Origin: a virus
Reading direction: 5' to 3' (one strand)
Length of the DNA: 49,631 bases
IMG/VR virus record: IMGVR_UViG_3300022921_000031
Span: 1-49,631 of that record
Below are positions 26,124-32,376 of the stretch, one piece after another. The translations under genes and the position numbers were made by a program. The notes beneath the pieces were generated by a model. It saw only the letters and a list, made by a program, of their open reading frames with translations. It was not told where the DNA came from and ran no database searches. Position 1 is the first letter of the stretch. Each line of letters opens with the position of its first letter.

Positions 26124-26472
26124 TTGGACTGACTACTTCAATTCTATAAAGACGGTATGTCCGCATAGCATTGAGTCCTTTGAAGGGAACAGGGTAAAAC
26201 TTGTTCCTTTTTTTAATTTGCTTAACGAGCCTACATGGATTAACTATGTATACAAATTTGATGCATTGCTCTTTATAGGCGATAATAAAGTATCACTAGG
26301 TTTATTAAAAAACCTTGTAGATTATTTGGACAATGTTTATAAAGATCTAGAATTTTTTTATTCATATCCATACGAGGGTAAATACTCAACCCCAGTGCCA
26401 TGTTTAATTGTGCAAAACAAAAGCACGTTAGACGCAGCAAGAAAAGAGTATAAAGAAAAACTAACGGAGTGA
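26098..26472 (+). CDS. Hypothetical protein
   Basis: 124 aa if the GTG at 26098 is the start; no later ATG exists in the first 80 codons, so some non-ATG start is required. Composition is ordinary, with a mixed alpha/beta pattern (DYFNSIKTVCPHSIES, YKFDALLFIGDNKVSLGLL, STPVPCLIVQNKSTLD). No motif was recognised. Confidence 0.5.
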   Translation: MERKNQEVDWTDYFNSIKTVCPHSIESFEGNRVKLVPFFNLLNEPTWINYVYKFDALLFIGDNKVSLGLLKNLVDYLDNVYKDLEFFYSYPYEGKYSTPVPCLIVQNKSTLDAARKEYKEKLTE

Positions 26473-26475
26473 ACT

Positions 26476-26574
26476 ATGGAATGGTTAGCATTAATTTTAT
26501 TAGCTGTAGCAGCTGGTTACATTATTAGAAAACACAAGCCAACTTGGTGGAATAAATTATTATTTTGGAAATAA
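26476..26574 (+). CDS. 32-aa single-helix membrane protein
   Basis: Short frame between two genes: MEWLALILLAVAAGYIIRK followed by HKPTWWNKLLFWK. It has one clear membrane helix with a positively charged, Trp-rich C-terminal end that would sit at the cytoplasmic face. ACGGAG lies 8 nt upstream of the ATG, and its stop abuts the ATG of the next gene. Function unknown. Confidence 0.6.
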   Translation: MEWLALILLAVAAGYIIRKHKPTWWNKLLFWK

Positions 26575-26796
26575 ATGGTAAAGAAAACCACAAAGAGAAA
26601 ATTCTCTAAGGTCCGAAAGACTAAGAGTGGTGTTCCACTAAAATACTTAGCCGGTTTAACCGGGGAAAAAAGAAAACAGCGAGAGAGAGAAATACTCAAA
26701 GCTAAGAGGCAGTATAAATCAGGAAGCCTCTCAAGATCCTCAATGAATCGCCTAGCTAAATCAAGGGCAAAAGATGGCAGCAAAAAGAAAAAGTAG
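26575..26796 (+). CDS. Basic DUF5824-like protein
   Basis: 73 aa, about 40 percent Lys/Arg. The centre, GVPLKYLAGLTGEKRKQRER, resembles a short motif (P.KY..gL...erk.q..EI) found in proteins of large phages and algal viruses (DUF5824-like). The C-terminus is a Lys run. The role is unknown; nucleic-acid binding is likely from charge. It overlaps the next gene by 23 bp. Confidence 0.55.
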   Translation: MVKKTTKRKFSKVRKTKSGVPLKYLAGLTGEKRKQREREILKAKRQYKSGSLSRSSMNRLAKSRAKDGSKKKK

Positions 26797-27025
26797 CACC
26801 GACACAACTCTTAAGAACATGTCAAAAAAATACAATGTACCCGTTGGCATTTTAAAACAAGTTGTTAAAAGAGGCAGGGGTGCTTTTTATTCTAGCGGAT
26901 CTAGACCCGGACAGACCCCAACATCTTGGGGCGTTGCAAGAGCTAGATCTTTTGCATCAGGCAAGGGTGGAGCAAGGAAGGCTGACGCAGATCTTTGGAA
27001 AAAAGTTAAAGCAAGGAGAAAGTAA
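26774..27025 (+). CDS. Basic DUF5872-like protein
   Basis: 83 aa, very basic. It has the pattern KKYNVPVGILKQVVKRGRGA, then GQTPTSWGVARARSFASG and ARKADADLWKK, which matches the short DUF5872-type sequence (...y.vpv.iL..V...G.aaw.tghRPG.....WA.aRv.SF...k.ADadL) seen in large phages. It is probably DNA-binding or structural. It is one of three consecutive basic genes. Confidence 0.6.
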   Translation: MAAKRKSSTDTTLKNMSKKYNVPVGILKQVVKRGRGAFYSSGSRPGQTPTSWGVARARSFASGKGGARKADADLWKKVKARRK

Positions 27026-27369
27026 TGGCTACTGTTAAAGATGCTAAAAGAGTTTCGGGTGGAGTAGAGTACAGGGGTAAGAAGTATCCCGGATTTAATA
27101 AGCCAATGCAGTACCGTGGTTCCGGTAATTACAAACAAACCGTCCTCGCAAAGAAGGGCGACAAGATTAAGGTAGTGAATTTTGGACACAAGGGTTATGG
27201 TCATAATTATAGTTCTGAGGCTAGGAAGTCCTATCTTGCACGATCTGCTGGAATTAGAAACAAAAGTGGCGGGCTTACCAAGGACGATAAATTCTCGGCA
27301 AACCACTGGGCAAGAAAAGTTCTATGGGCTGGAAAAGGAAAGACCAAAAAATCTCCACCTAAAAAATGA
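27025..27369 (+). CDS. Basic conserved phage protein
   Basis: 114 aa, basic, overlapping the previous stop by one base. The conserved-looking centre is KVVNFGHKGYGHNYSSEARK followed by SYLARSAGIR and FSANHWARKVLWAGKG. I know this layout (fG..g......rk.f.aR......k.s...WA.k.LW) from many uncharacterised phage proteins near DUF5872-like genes. The function is unknown; packaging or DNA-binding ideas are only inference. Confidence 0.55.
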   Translation: MATVKDAKRVSGGVEYRGKKYPGFNKPMQYRGSGNYKQTVLAKKGDKIKVVNFGHKGYGHNYSSEARKSYLARSAGIRNKSGGLTKDDKFSANHWARKVLWAGKGKTKKSPPKK

Positions 27370-27536
27370 TCTTATATACTGAGAAGCAACTCAGAGACGC
27401 TTATCACAATCACAAAATACTTTTAAAAAAAAATAAAATTGATGTACCAACATTAGAAGAGTTTAGATTAATTTTTGAAGACTACTACAAAGATTATTAT
27501 GGAGGGCAGGGTGAGCAAAAAAAATATATTAATTGA
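27366..27536 (+). CDS. Small hypothetical protein (56 aa)
   Basis: Starts inside the stop of the previous gene (ATGA). The sequence begins MILYTEKQLRDAYHNHKILL and continues VPTLEEFRLIFEDYYKDYY. It is helical with many aromatics. Similar short proteins with a LxxAYxxH...vPtlEeFR.iyE motif are common in marine phages; the function is unknown. The next gene starts within its end. Confidence 0.6.
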   Translation: MILYTEKQLRDAYHNHKILLKKNKIDVPTLEEFRLIFEDYYKDYYGGQGEQKKYIN

Positions 27537-27717
27537 AGAGCTGAGGGGTGCTGGAATGTCAGACCCCGTTGTCAAATGGATTCCAAGAAATCCTATGGGT
27601 AGAAAAACTGGCAAGGTTACTGGATGGGTTTATCGTGAGTATGAGGAAAAGCTTTGGAGAAAGCTTGGGGATAACTTCGAGGAAGCTAAGACTGCAACCA
27701 AGGATGTTGCATCGTGA
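27511..27717 (+). CDS. Small hypothetical protein (68 aa)
   Basis: The GTG start at 27511 is chosen because GGAGG lies 6 nt upstream; an in-frame ATG at 27475 would overlap the previous gene more. Sequence features are RGAGMSDPVVKWIPRNPMGR, then GWVYREYEEKLWRKLGDNF. It is mildly basic, with no known domain. It overlaps the next gene by 4 bp. Confidence 0.5.
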   Translation: MSKKNILIEELRGAGMSDPVVKWIPRNPMGRKTGKVTGWVYREYEEKLWRKLGDNFEEAKTATKDVAS

Positions 27718-27896
27718 AAATATTTGCTACTGAATTTGAGCATGACGGCAAGAGTTATGCTGGTCCCAACATCATTGCACGGGACTTTGAGCAGGCTGAA
27801 TCTATTGCTGAATTGAAAGGTATTACAGTTGTTGGTGAATTGACTGACTATGTCTATCTAGAAGACGACCAGCCCAGCACGAGGACTCTTCACTAA
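27714..27896 (+). CDS. Small hypothetical protein (60 aa)
   Basis: GTG start in a GTGA overlap. FATEFEHDGKSYAGPNIIAR is followed by DFEQAESIAELKGITVVGEL; the strand-strand-helix-strand layout is typical of tiny phage proteins with a sensor-like fold (compare the common ...f.A.s...A...A...gl.vvGeL.. pattern). Function unknown. It abuts the next gene by one base. Confidence 0.55.
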   Translation: MKIFATEFEHDGKSYAGPNIIARDFEQAESIAELKGITVVGELTDYVYLEDDQPSTRTLH

Positions 27897-28147
27897 TGGG
27901 TGATTTAGTTTATATACATAGATCCAAGGAGAAGTGGATCGATATAAAAGAAGAGCCCTTGCCGAATGAGGAATTTTGTTTGTTGTTTGCAAGAGGTACG
28001 GCTGACGCACCTATCATGGAATTGTTATCACCCGACACTGATAAGCAAATAACCATGACTTTTTTATCTTCGCTTGGTATTAGACCGCTGTATTGGATGA
28101 GGATTCCCGAGCCGCCTGTGCGGGGAAAAAAAGAAAAGAGTACCTAA
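27896..28147 (+). CDS. Small hypothetical protein, last gene of replication operon
   Basis: 83 aa. Mixed alpha/beta, including FCLLFARGTADAPIMELL and SSLGIRPLYWMRIPEPPV; the C-terminus is a short Lys-rich tail. It ends 3 bp before the convergent 28151-28327 gene. No rightward terminator was seen after it. Confidence 0.55.
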   Translation: MGDLVYIHRSKEKWIDIKEEPLPNEEFCLLFARGTADAPIMELLSPDTDKQITMTFLSSLGIRPLYWMRIPEPPVRGKKEKST

Positions 28148-28150
28148 ACC

Positions 28151-28327
28151 CTATCTTATTTTTAATATAACGTCAGAGACAATCTCCATAGCTCTTAACG
28201 CTAATCTTATATCTTGTTCAGATAAGTCTGATGGAAGGTTATCTATAAGCCTTGTAAAAGAATGATCTATCGTCTCGTCTTCTTTTAAATGTCTTGCGAC
28301 TTCGGTAATGGCTTCTTTTAATAACAT
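28151..28327 (-). CDS. Small helical protein (58 aa)
   Basis: Open frame below the length of most callers, with AAGG about 6 nt upstream of the ATG. LLKEAITEVARHLKEDETID is followed by LPSDLSEQDIRLALRAMEIV; the protein is all helical. It lies downstream of a leftward terminator (28354-28380), so it would need read-through or an own promoter. Function unknown. Confidence 0.5.
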   Translation of the reverse strand: MLLKEAITEVARHLKEDETIDHSFTRLIDNLPSDLSEQDIRLALRAMEIVSDVILKIR

Positions 28328-28346
28328 AGGAACCTTCTAGGATATC

Positions 28347-28380
28347 AAAAAAAAAGCAAGCCACAATATGCAGCTTGCTT
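28347..28380 (-). terminator. Rho-independent terminator of the leftward accessory operon
   Basis: Read leftward: stem AAGCAAGC, 11-nt loop, GCTTGCTT, then a run of T (9 in total, the first two within the stem). Stem arms are 28380-28373 and 28361-28354 and all eight pairs match. In the rightward direction the hairpin is followed by A residues, so it works only for leftward transcripts. Confidence 0.8.
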
Positions 28381-28391
28381 AAAAAGTTATT

Positions 28392-28580
28392 TTATTTATC
28401 GAAAAACAATTGACTTACAGAATCTTTGGCATGGTAGTAAAGTTGAGCTGCTGTTTTTTGCTTAACCTCATAACCAAGATTACTTAGTTCTGCGTGGAGC
28501 CCGTTTAGACTTAGGTCGGGGTTTCGCTCTACGATTTTTACTGACAGTTCTGTTATTTTTTCTGCTTGTTTTTTTAACAT
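28392..28580 (-). CDS. Small helical protein overlapping the previous gene out of frame
   Basis: 62 aa from the ATG at 28580 (a longer start at 28607 is possible). LKKQAEKITELSVKIVERNP and LSLNGLHAELSNLGYEV look like regular amphipathic helices. The first 101 bp are shared with the C-terminal coding region of 28480-28701 in another frame. Ribosome binding site weak (AAGG 10 nt upstream). Either the overlap is real or only one frame is used. Confidence 0.45.
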   Translation of the reverse strand: MLKKQAEKITELSVKIVERNPDLSLNGLHAELSNLGYEVKQKTAAQLYYHAKDSVSQLFFDK

Positions 28581-28701
28581 GCTTAACAACCTTTGGGCTG
28601 AGCCCAATTAAATTTTGAATTTCCTCTCTAGTCATAACAGCCCAGTAAGCTGCGATGTTCCAAAGAACAAACAAAAATAAAACTATATAAAAAGTTTCCA
28701 T
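28480..28701 (-). CDS. Small membrane protein with basic C-terminus
   Basis: 73 aa with GAGGAGG 8 nt upstream of the ATG. The N-terminal membrane helix FYIVLFLFVLWNIAAYWAVM is followed by a strongly basic tail (KKTSRKNNRTVSKNRRAKP ...). Its orientation would place the tail in the cytoplasm, next to nucleic acid. The tail region overlaps the following gene in another frame, so its basic composition could in part reflect constraint by that frame. Confidence 0.55.
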   Translation of the reverse strand: METFYIVLFLFVLWNIAAYWAVMTREEIQNLIGLSPKVVKHVKKTSRKNNRTVSKNRRAKPRPKSKRAPRRTK

Positions 28702-28736
28702 AATTATTTCCTCCTCAGAACATCATACATGAGAGC

Positions 28737-29000
28737 CTATCTAGACAAGAACTTATTAACAAAGTCCCAGCGTCTTAGTGCTGGATCTCCTGTTTCTGTC
28801 TTTGGTTTCTTACGCCCATCAAAGAACTCTGTCTCTGACCTGCCGCTATGATAATCAACCCTAAAGAAATCACTGTGTTCCGGATCTCTTTTGTTGACGT
28901 GGAGATACAGTTGACGAACTGACTGGTCCATCAATTGATCTATCTTTTCTTGATCAAGCTCTTGCTTGGCTTTGTCAGTGACGTCTTTATATTGAGTCAT
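28737..29000 (-). CDS. Hypothetical protein
   Basis: 87 aa; AAGGAGG 5 nt before the ATG. Acidic N-terminal helix (KAKQELDQEKIDQLMDQSVR), then a beta-like part (DFFRVDYHSGRSETEFFDGR) and a basic end. No known domain. It overlaps the upstream gene by 4 bp, one of a chain of coupled small genes. Confidence 0.55.
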   Translation of the reverse strand: MTQYKDVTDKAKQELDQEKIDQLMDQSVRQLYLHVNKRDPEHSDFFRVDYHSGRSETEFFDGRKKPKTETGDPALRRWDFVNKFLSR

Positions 29001-29290
29001 GCTACCTCCTTGGTATTAACATATTGCTTTAAAAATTTAGCAACCTCTATTATAGCATCACCGCCAATTGACCACTCGGGAACGCCGCTATGTAAATCAA
29101 GACCGCATCCGTCACCAATAGGACCTCCATAGTTATCACTTAGAAGATCTTCAATGTAATAGCTTGAAGCCATTTGTGGACCGTCATAGAAAACAACAAT
29201 ATCTTCATCTGTGTTAATTTCTATCATCCATTTTCTTTTGGTTTCCGGATCCACAAAACGCATCCATGTATCAGTTTTTCTAATATCCAC
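28997..29290 (-). CDS. Hypothetical protein
   Basis: 97 aa, GTG start at 29290 with GGAGG 8 nt upstream, overlapping the previous stop. It is acidic, with WMRFVDPETKRKWMIEINTD followed by DIVVFYDGPQMASSYYIEDL. A mixed beta/alpha fold is likely. No motif recognised. Confidence 0.55.
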   Translation of the reverse strand: MDIRKTDTWMRFVDPETKRKWMIEINTDEDIVVFYDGPQMASSYYIEDLLSDNYGGPIGDGCGLDLHSGVPEWSIGGDAIIEVAKFLKQYVNTKEVA

Positions 29291-29664
29291 TATGCCACCT
29301 CCCTTTGTTTGGCTCTACGTTGTTTTGCTGCATTGTTATTTGCAACTCTAATCTCTTCATTGTGTTGTGCAAACCACTTTTGATGTAAGGCTTTTTTAAC
29401 CTCAGCATTACTAAAGGGCGTATCGTTGCTTATGAGCTCCATATCACCGATCTTAATAATTCTGCTGGTATGTTTATGCCATAACTCATCTTTGAATTTA
29501 AAGCTGGTATTGCGGTTATAAAAAATAAAGCACATTCCATGACCCCAAATCTTCTGCGGGTCTTTGTGCTCACTAGACCAACCTCCGGAGTGCCCAGCAC
29601 TCCCAAGGTCGTTCTCTTCGCTAAGATTGAAATACTCTTCGATGGTCTCTTCTTTAGTTCTCAT
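29290..29664 (-). CDS. Hypothetical protein
   Basis: 124 aa from the second ATG (29664), which has GGGAG 7 nt upstream; the ATG at 29670 is too close to that site. Hydrophilic, with GSAGHSGGWSSEHKDPQKIW, WGHGMCFIFYNRN and a C-terminal basic helix (NAEVKKALHQKWFAQHNEE). No family assigned. Confidence 0.5.
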   Translation of the reverse strand: MRTKEETIEEYFNLSEENDLGSAGHSGGWSSEHKDPQKIWGHGMCFIFYNRNTSFKFKDELWHKHTSRIIKIGDMELISNDTPFSNAEVKKALHQKWFAQHNEEIRVANNNAAKQRRAKQREVA

Positions 29665-29848
29665 CGACATACTCCCAATCAGTTACATCTTCAAAAAATA
29701 CAGAAGGCAAACGATTCACGGTGACAAAGTCATCGCTGTTAATCTTGTGATCATTTGAATTAATAGTAAGGTTACCCTCAAAATATTTTCTAGATAAGAT
29801 CTGAGATCTGTTTGCATTCCATACCACGACATTAGTTATTGTTTCCAT
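29654..29848 (-). CDS. Hypothetical protein
   Basis: 64 aa from the ATG at 29848, preferred over 29869 because GGGAGG lies 6 nt upstream. Beta-rich N-terminus (ETITNVVVWNANRSQILSRK) and acidic C-terminus (FFEDVTDWEYVDEN). Overlaps its neighbours by 11 and 17 bp. Function unknown. Confidence 0.5.
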   Translation of the reverse strand: METITNVVVWNANRSQILSRKYFEGNLTINSNDHKINSDDFVTVNRLPSVFFEDVTDWEYVDEN

Positions 29849-30032
29849 TTGTACCTCCCTGTTTAACAATACCCGATTTAATTAACTGAACAGCGGTTCT
29901 ACCGAACCAACCTTGAAGCTGCCAAGCCAAGCCAGTGTCAACTAAGTGTTGCCATGCCTCTATGACCTGCTCTTCGTTAGCTGGCTCTTCAAAGCCCTCT
30001 GCTATTCCTACCGCAAGATAATTATGCATCAT
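29832..30032 (-). CDS. DUF7417-like small protein
   Basis: 66 aa from the ATGATG at 30032; GGGAGG lies 5 nt upstream. The motif EEQVIEAWQHLVDTGLAWQL, then QGWFGRTAVQLIKSGIV, is typical of a widespread small phage protein family (WQ.LvDtGlaW.LQG.fGRtA..Li..G.i). Its function has not been established to my knowledge. Confidence 0.65.
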   Translation of the reverse strand: MMHNYLAVGIAEGFEEPANEEQVIEAWQHLVDTGLAWQLQGWFGRTAVQLIKSGIVKQGGTNGNNN

Positions 30033-30484
30033 GCTGCCTCCCATGTTTCTAATTCTAACAAGTCAGCATAAATTTCATTCAGCAGGTTTTGAGTGATCCA
30101 ATAAGCATCTGAATCAACCCAACCATCATGCTCACAAGACTGATATCTGTAGCACTTGATATAACCAATCATGTCAATTGCCTTATCAGTAGATGGAGTC
30201 ATTGCATATGCCGTTGCCTCTGCAATGTAGGCTTGGATTTTTTCTTTGATTGTTTCTTTGTCCTCTGCCTCATCGGGGGAAAAGAAAAAAGAGAACCAAC
30301 TATCCGGATACCTATCCTGCAAGCTTTTAATGTTCTCCTTAACTAGAAGATCAACAACCTGCTCTGTGTCGTAACGCATTATCTGACGAGCAACTTGGTT
30401 ATACCCAAGCTGCCCACCGCCTACACTGTTACGGTACTTTACGATTTTACCTATCTGCTTAGGTGATACTAAGAATGCACTCAT
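30029..30484 (-). CDS. Hypothetical protein (151 aa)
   Basis: Largely helical. The N-terminus, AFLVSPKQIGKIVKYRNSV, and later EQVVDLLVKENIKSLQDRYPD and AIDMIGYIKCYRYQSCEHDG (with a C...C-H cluster) resemble proteins of unknown function found in other small accessory operons of phages. The predicted product is probably soluble and cytoplasmic. It overlaps its upstream neighbour by 4 bp. Confidence 0.6.
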   Translation of the reverse strand: MSAFLVSPKQIGKIVKYRNSVGGGQLGYNQVARQIMRYDTEQVVDLLVKENIKSLQDRYPDSWFSFFFSPDEAEDKETIKEKIQAYIAEATAYAMTPSTDKAIDMIGYIKCYRYQSCEHDGWVDSDAYWITQNLLNEIYADLLELETWEAA

Positions 30485-30780
30485 GATCTACCCCTGTTTA
30501 TTTTAGTGACACTGCCAACGCCAACATACTTGTTGTATTGCATGCGTCTTGCAATCTCATTGGTTAGATCAAGAACAAGGTTCTCAGCCTCAACAGGATC
30601 ATGCATTGCGGAAAATGGTCCGTCTGCACCATGTTGCTGCCAGTACTTCCTAGCCTCTGTTAAATTACGCTCGGCTCTGACTAAAGCATCCTCTAATCTT
30701 TCAAGCTCCCAAAATTTATGCCCAGCTTGTTGACCCACATAGTCGCCATGCATAAAGATTCCATTTGTGTTAATTTCCAT
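30481..30780 (-). CDS. Hypothetical protein downstream of ribozyme A
   Basis: 99 aa from the ATG at 30780; AAAGGAGG 5 nt upstream decides this start over 30819, which lies across the ribozyme's 3' side. Contains FMHGDYVGQQAGHKFWELER, LEDALVRAERNLTEARKYW (coiled coil) and a basic C-terminus. Cleavage by the hammerhead at 30804-30853 would give it a 29-nt leader. Confidence 0.6.
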   Translation of the reverse strand: MEINTNGIFMHGDYVGQQAGHKFWELERLEDALVRAERNLTEARKYWQQHGADGPFSAMHDPVEAENLVLDLTNEIARRMQYNKYVGVGSVTKINRGRS

Positions 30781-30803
30781 AGTTTCCTCCTTTGTTGAAA
30801 ATT

Positions 30804-30853
30804 GACTAAGACGCCTCACGGCGTTTCGATCATTAAGATCTCATCAGTTAGTC
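30804..30853 (-). ncRNA. Hammerhead ribozyme A (type I)
   Basis: Minus-strand order: stem I GACUAA, core CUGAUGA, stem II GAUC-UUAAU-GAUC, core GAAA, stem III CGCC-GUGA-GGCG, then UC at the cleavage site and stem I UUAGUC. All stems pair perfectly, every invariant core base is present and stem III is capped by a GNRA tetraloop. Predicted cleavage between 30810 and 30809. It begins 2 nt after the TAA of the upstream gene (30856) and ends 23 nt before the start of the next. Confidence 0.92.
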
Positions 30854-30855
30854 TG

Positions 30856-31197
30856 TTAGCCGTGGACCTTTTGTAACGCTGTCCCTAGCTTCATGTTGGC
30901 TGCTTGCTTCTTTGAGATAGATTGATCCATCAGATCAAAGTAAAGCTCATCAAGGTCCCACATCACCTCGTCAAGATCTTTGGCGGTGAGGTCCTTAATT
31001 TTTTTATTCATAACATTGTTAAAAATTTTATTCTCAGCCTTGTTAAAGATCTCAAGAATCATTGAGTAATAATTTTGATCTACAAAGGTGGCATGTTCCT
31101 CGCAGTGGTTTTTTAATTCCTCGAGGCGATCTGCTGTAGCATATCCATTGTCTAAGATCTGCTTTTCAACGTGATTAATTTTTTGTGTTAAGTCCAT
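30856..31197 (-). CDS. Hypothetical helical protein between two ribozymes
   Basis: 113 aa, all helical, with coiled-coil character (LTQKINHVEKQILDNGYATA, EIFNKAENKIFNNVMNKKIK, LDEVMWDLDELYFDLMDQS). AGGAG 7 nt before the ATG. Hammerhead B ends 23 nt upstream of its start and hammerhead A begins 2 nt after its stop, so it would be released as a single-gene message. Function unknown. Confidence 0.6.
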   Translation of the reverse strand: MDLTQKINHVEKQILDNGYATADRLEELKNHCEEHATFVDQNYYSMILEIFNKAENKIFNNVMNKKIKDLTAKDLDEVMWDLDELYFDLMDQSISKKQAANMKLGTALQKVHG

Positions 31198-31220
31198 TAG
31201 TTTTCTCCTATATTGAATTT

Positions 31221-31285
31221 GACTAAGACCTCCTCGATTCGGGGAAAAGAGAAGGTTTCGACCATCTAGGTCTCATCAGTTAGCC
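31221..31285 (-). ncRNA. Hammerhead ribozyme B (type I)
   Basis: Minus-strand order: stem I GGCUAA, CUGAUGA, stem II GACC-UAGAU-GGUC, GAAA, stem III CCUUCUC / GAGGAGG (7 pairs, one G-U) with a 13-nt loop, UC cleavage site, stem I UUAGUC. The UAA of stem I is the stop codon of the upstream gene (31280-31282). Predicted cleavage between 31227 and 31226. The stem III loop contains the complement of the polar CGGGGAAAAGA motif. Confidence 0.9.
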
Positions 31286-31822
31286 TTTGCGGATATAGTG
31301 ACTTGGATTTACATCCTGTCGCTCTAAATATCCCCTAAGTTTTTTTACACACTCCGGTCCTACTTTCCAGTGACCCATGTTGCCAAAATCATAATTTTCC
31401 ACATGATCGTCATCTTCTTCATGACATATCGTATCTATCTGACCATCGCAAGAATGTATGTAAAAGGATTCTTTGTCCGACGCATTTTGTAACTCTTTGT
31501 TACATAGAATGCACTGATCGTTGTCGTCATGAAATGCAAGCTTGGGAAGCATTGGACTAATCTCAACAACTGGCTGTGCAAAACCAAAAATTTCTTTGGT
31601 TGCTGGTGCCGGATTATTAGCAAGCTCTTCCAGCTTATCAAGGAATAATTCTCTAATGCGAGACAGCGAGTCTGATTCGGGGCACATAATTTCTTTACCC
31701 GTGAATTTTTTTACAAGCTCCTCAATGTCATCGGTTAGTTCTGCATAAGCATCACTGGTCATTGAAAGATCATTGTGATCTTCGTAGTATTCAAAGTTTT
31801 CAAATATTTTGTCTAAATTCAT
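31280..31822 (-). CDS. Hypothetical protein with cysteine/histidine cluster
   Basis: 180 aa. The N-terminal helical half is acidic (YAELTDDIEELVKKFTG). Residues about 100-165 contain CILCNKEL, YIHSCDG, TICHEE and GHWKVGPECVKKLRGYL. The CxxC, HxxxC and later CH/C positions suggest a zinc-binding module. Its stop codon forms part of stem I of hammerhead B. AGGAG lies 7 nt before the ATG. No named family assigned. Confidence 0.6.
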   Translation of the reverse strand: MNLDKIFENFEYYEDHNDLSMTSDAYAELTDDIEELVKKFTGKEIMCPESDSLSRIRELFLDKLEELANNPAPATKEIFGFAQPVVEISPMLPKLAFHDDNDQCILCNKELQNASDKESFYIHSCDGQIDTICHEEDDDHVENYDFGNMGHWKVGPECVKKLRGYLERQDVNPSHYIRKG

Positions 31823-31844
31823 AGTTTTCTCCTTTTTAAAATTT

Positions 31845-31909
31845 GACTAAGACCTCCTTTCTCGGGGGAAGAAAGAAGGTTTCGCTCAATCAGAGCTCAT
31901 CAGTTAGCC
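31845..31909 (-). ncRNA. Hammerhead ribozyme C (type I)
   Basis: Minus-strand order: stem I GGCUAA, CUGAUGA, stem II GCUC-UGAUU-GAGC, GAAA, stem III of about 10 pairs (CCUUCUUUCU with AGAAAGGAGG, one G-U), UC cleavage site, stem I UUAGUC. It starts on the base directly after the stop of the upstream gene (31910-31912). Predicted cleavage between 31851 and 31850, giving a 28-nt leader for the next gene. Confidence 0.92.
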
Positions 31910-32281
31910 TTACCTGTAGTAGCTTTCAGAAGCTGGTGACAAGAAGCTTGGTCTGTTAAGACGCTCCATGTACTTGTTACCGCCCATCAAGTTAGTACGC
32001 TCAACCATTGGCTCGTTCTCGTAGAAGTAATCGTAAGTAACAACCTCTGAGCCACACAAACCTTCGTACATCTTAAAGTTACCGTTGTGCTCTGAGTCCT
32101 CACGGAAGCCATGCTCACGGGCATAAGTTACATCTCTGTCATACAACTTGATGTATTTATTCTTAAGTCTAGTCAAAGCAGCCTTAGCAGCTCGCTCTGT
32201 GTTCCACTCTTTGTAACCACCGTAAGATTCCATACCGTATCTCTTACCAGTAGCCTTATTAAATATTACAAATCTATCCAT
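31910..32281 (-). CDS. Hypothetical protein between ribozymes C and D
   Basis: 123 aa. FVIFNKATGKRYGMESYGGY is followed by RAAKAALTRLKNKYIKLYDR and aromatic-rich beta segments (GSEVVTYDYFYENEPM). The N-terminal pattern (strand, helix with AA...L..K) is like small phage proteins of unknown function in cyanophages and other marine phages. AGGAG 7 nt before the ATG. Confidence 0.6.
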   Translation of the reverse strand: MDRFVIFNKATGKRYGMESYGGYKEWNTERAAKAALTRLKNKYIKLYDRDVTYAREHGFREDSEHNGNFKMYEGLCGSEVVTYDYFYENEPMVERTNLMGGNKYMERLNRPSFLSPASESYYR

Positions 32282-32324
32282 AATTTTTCTCCTATGTGTT
32301 TATGAATGTTTGGGGACCATCCCC

Positions 32325-32376
32325 GCACTAGACTCCCCGAAGGGAGTTTCGACTCATTAAGTCTCGTCAGTAGTGC
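32325..32376 (-). ncRNA. Hammerhead ribozyme D (type I), overlapping coding sequence
   Basis: Minus-strand order: stem I GCACUA, CUGACGA (allowed C at position 7), stem II GACU-UAAUG-AGUC, GAAA, stem III CUCCC-UUCG-GGGAG, UC cleavage site, stem I UAGUGC. All 15 pairs are Watson-Crick. The upstream gene ends inside it: the last codons and the TAA (32357-32359) are in the core and stem II. Cleavage is predicted between 32331 and 32330. The 3' product carries a GGGGA-UGG-UCCCC hairpin before the next ribosome binding site. Confidence 0.93.

Noticed and set aside
22735-28147. A phage DNA polymerase or primase
   Set aside because: The replication region contains only the initiator-like protein and DnaB helicase. 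No polymerase or primase motifs (DxD/YxDTDS, Toprim) were seen in the translated frames.
28354-28380. Terminator for the rightward replication operon
   Set aside because: In that direction the hairpin is followed by AAAAAG, not T residues, so only leftward termination is supported.
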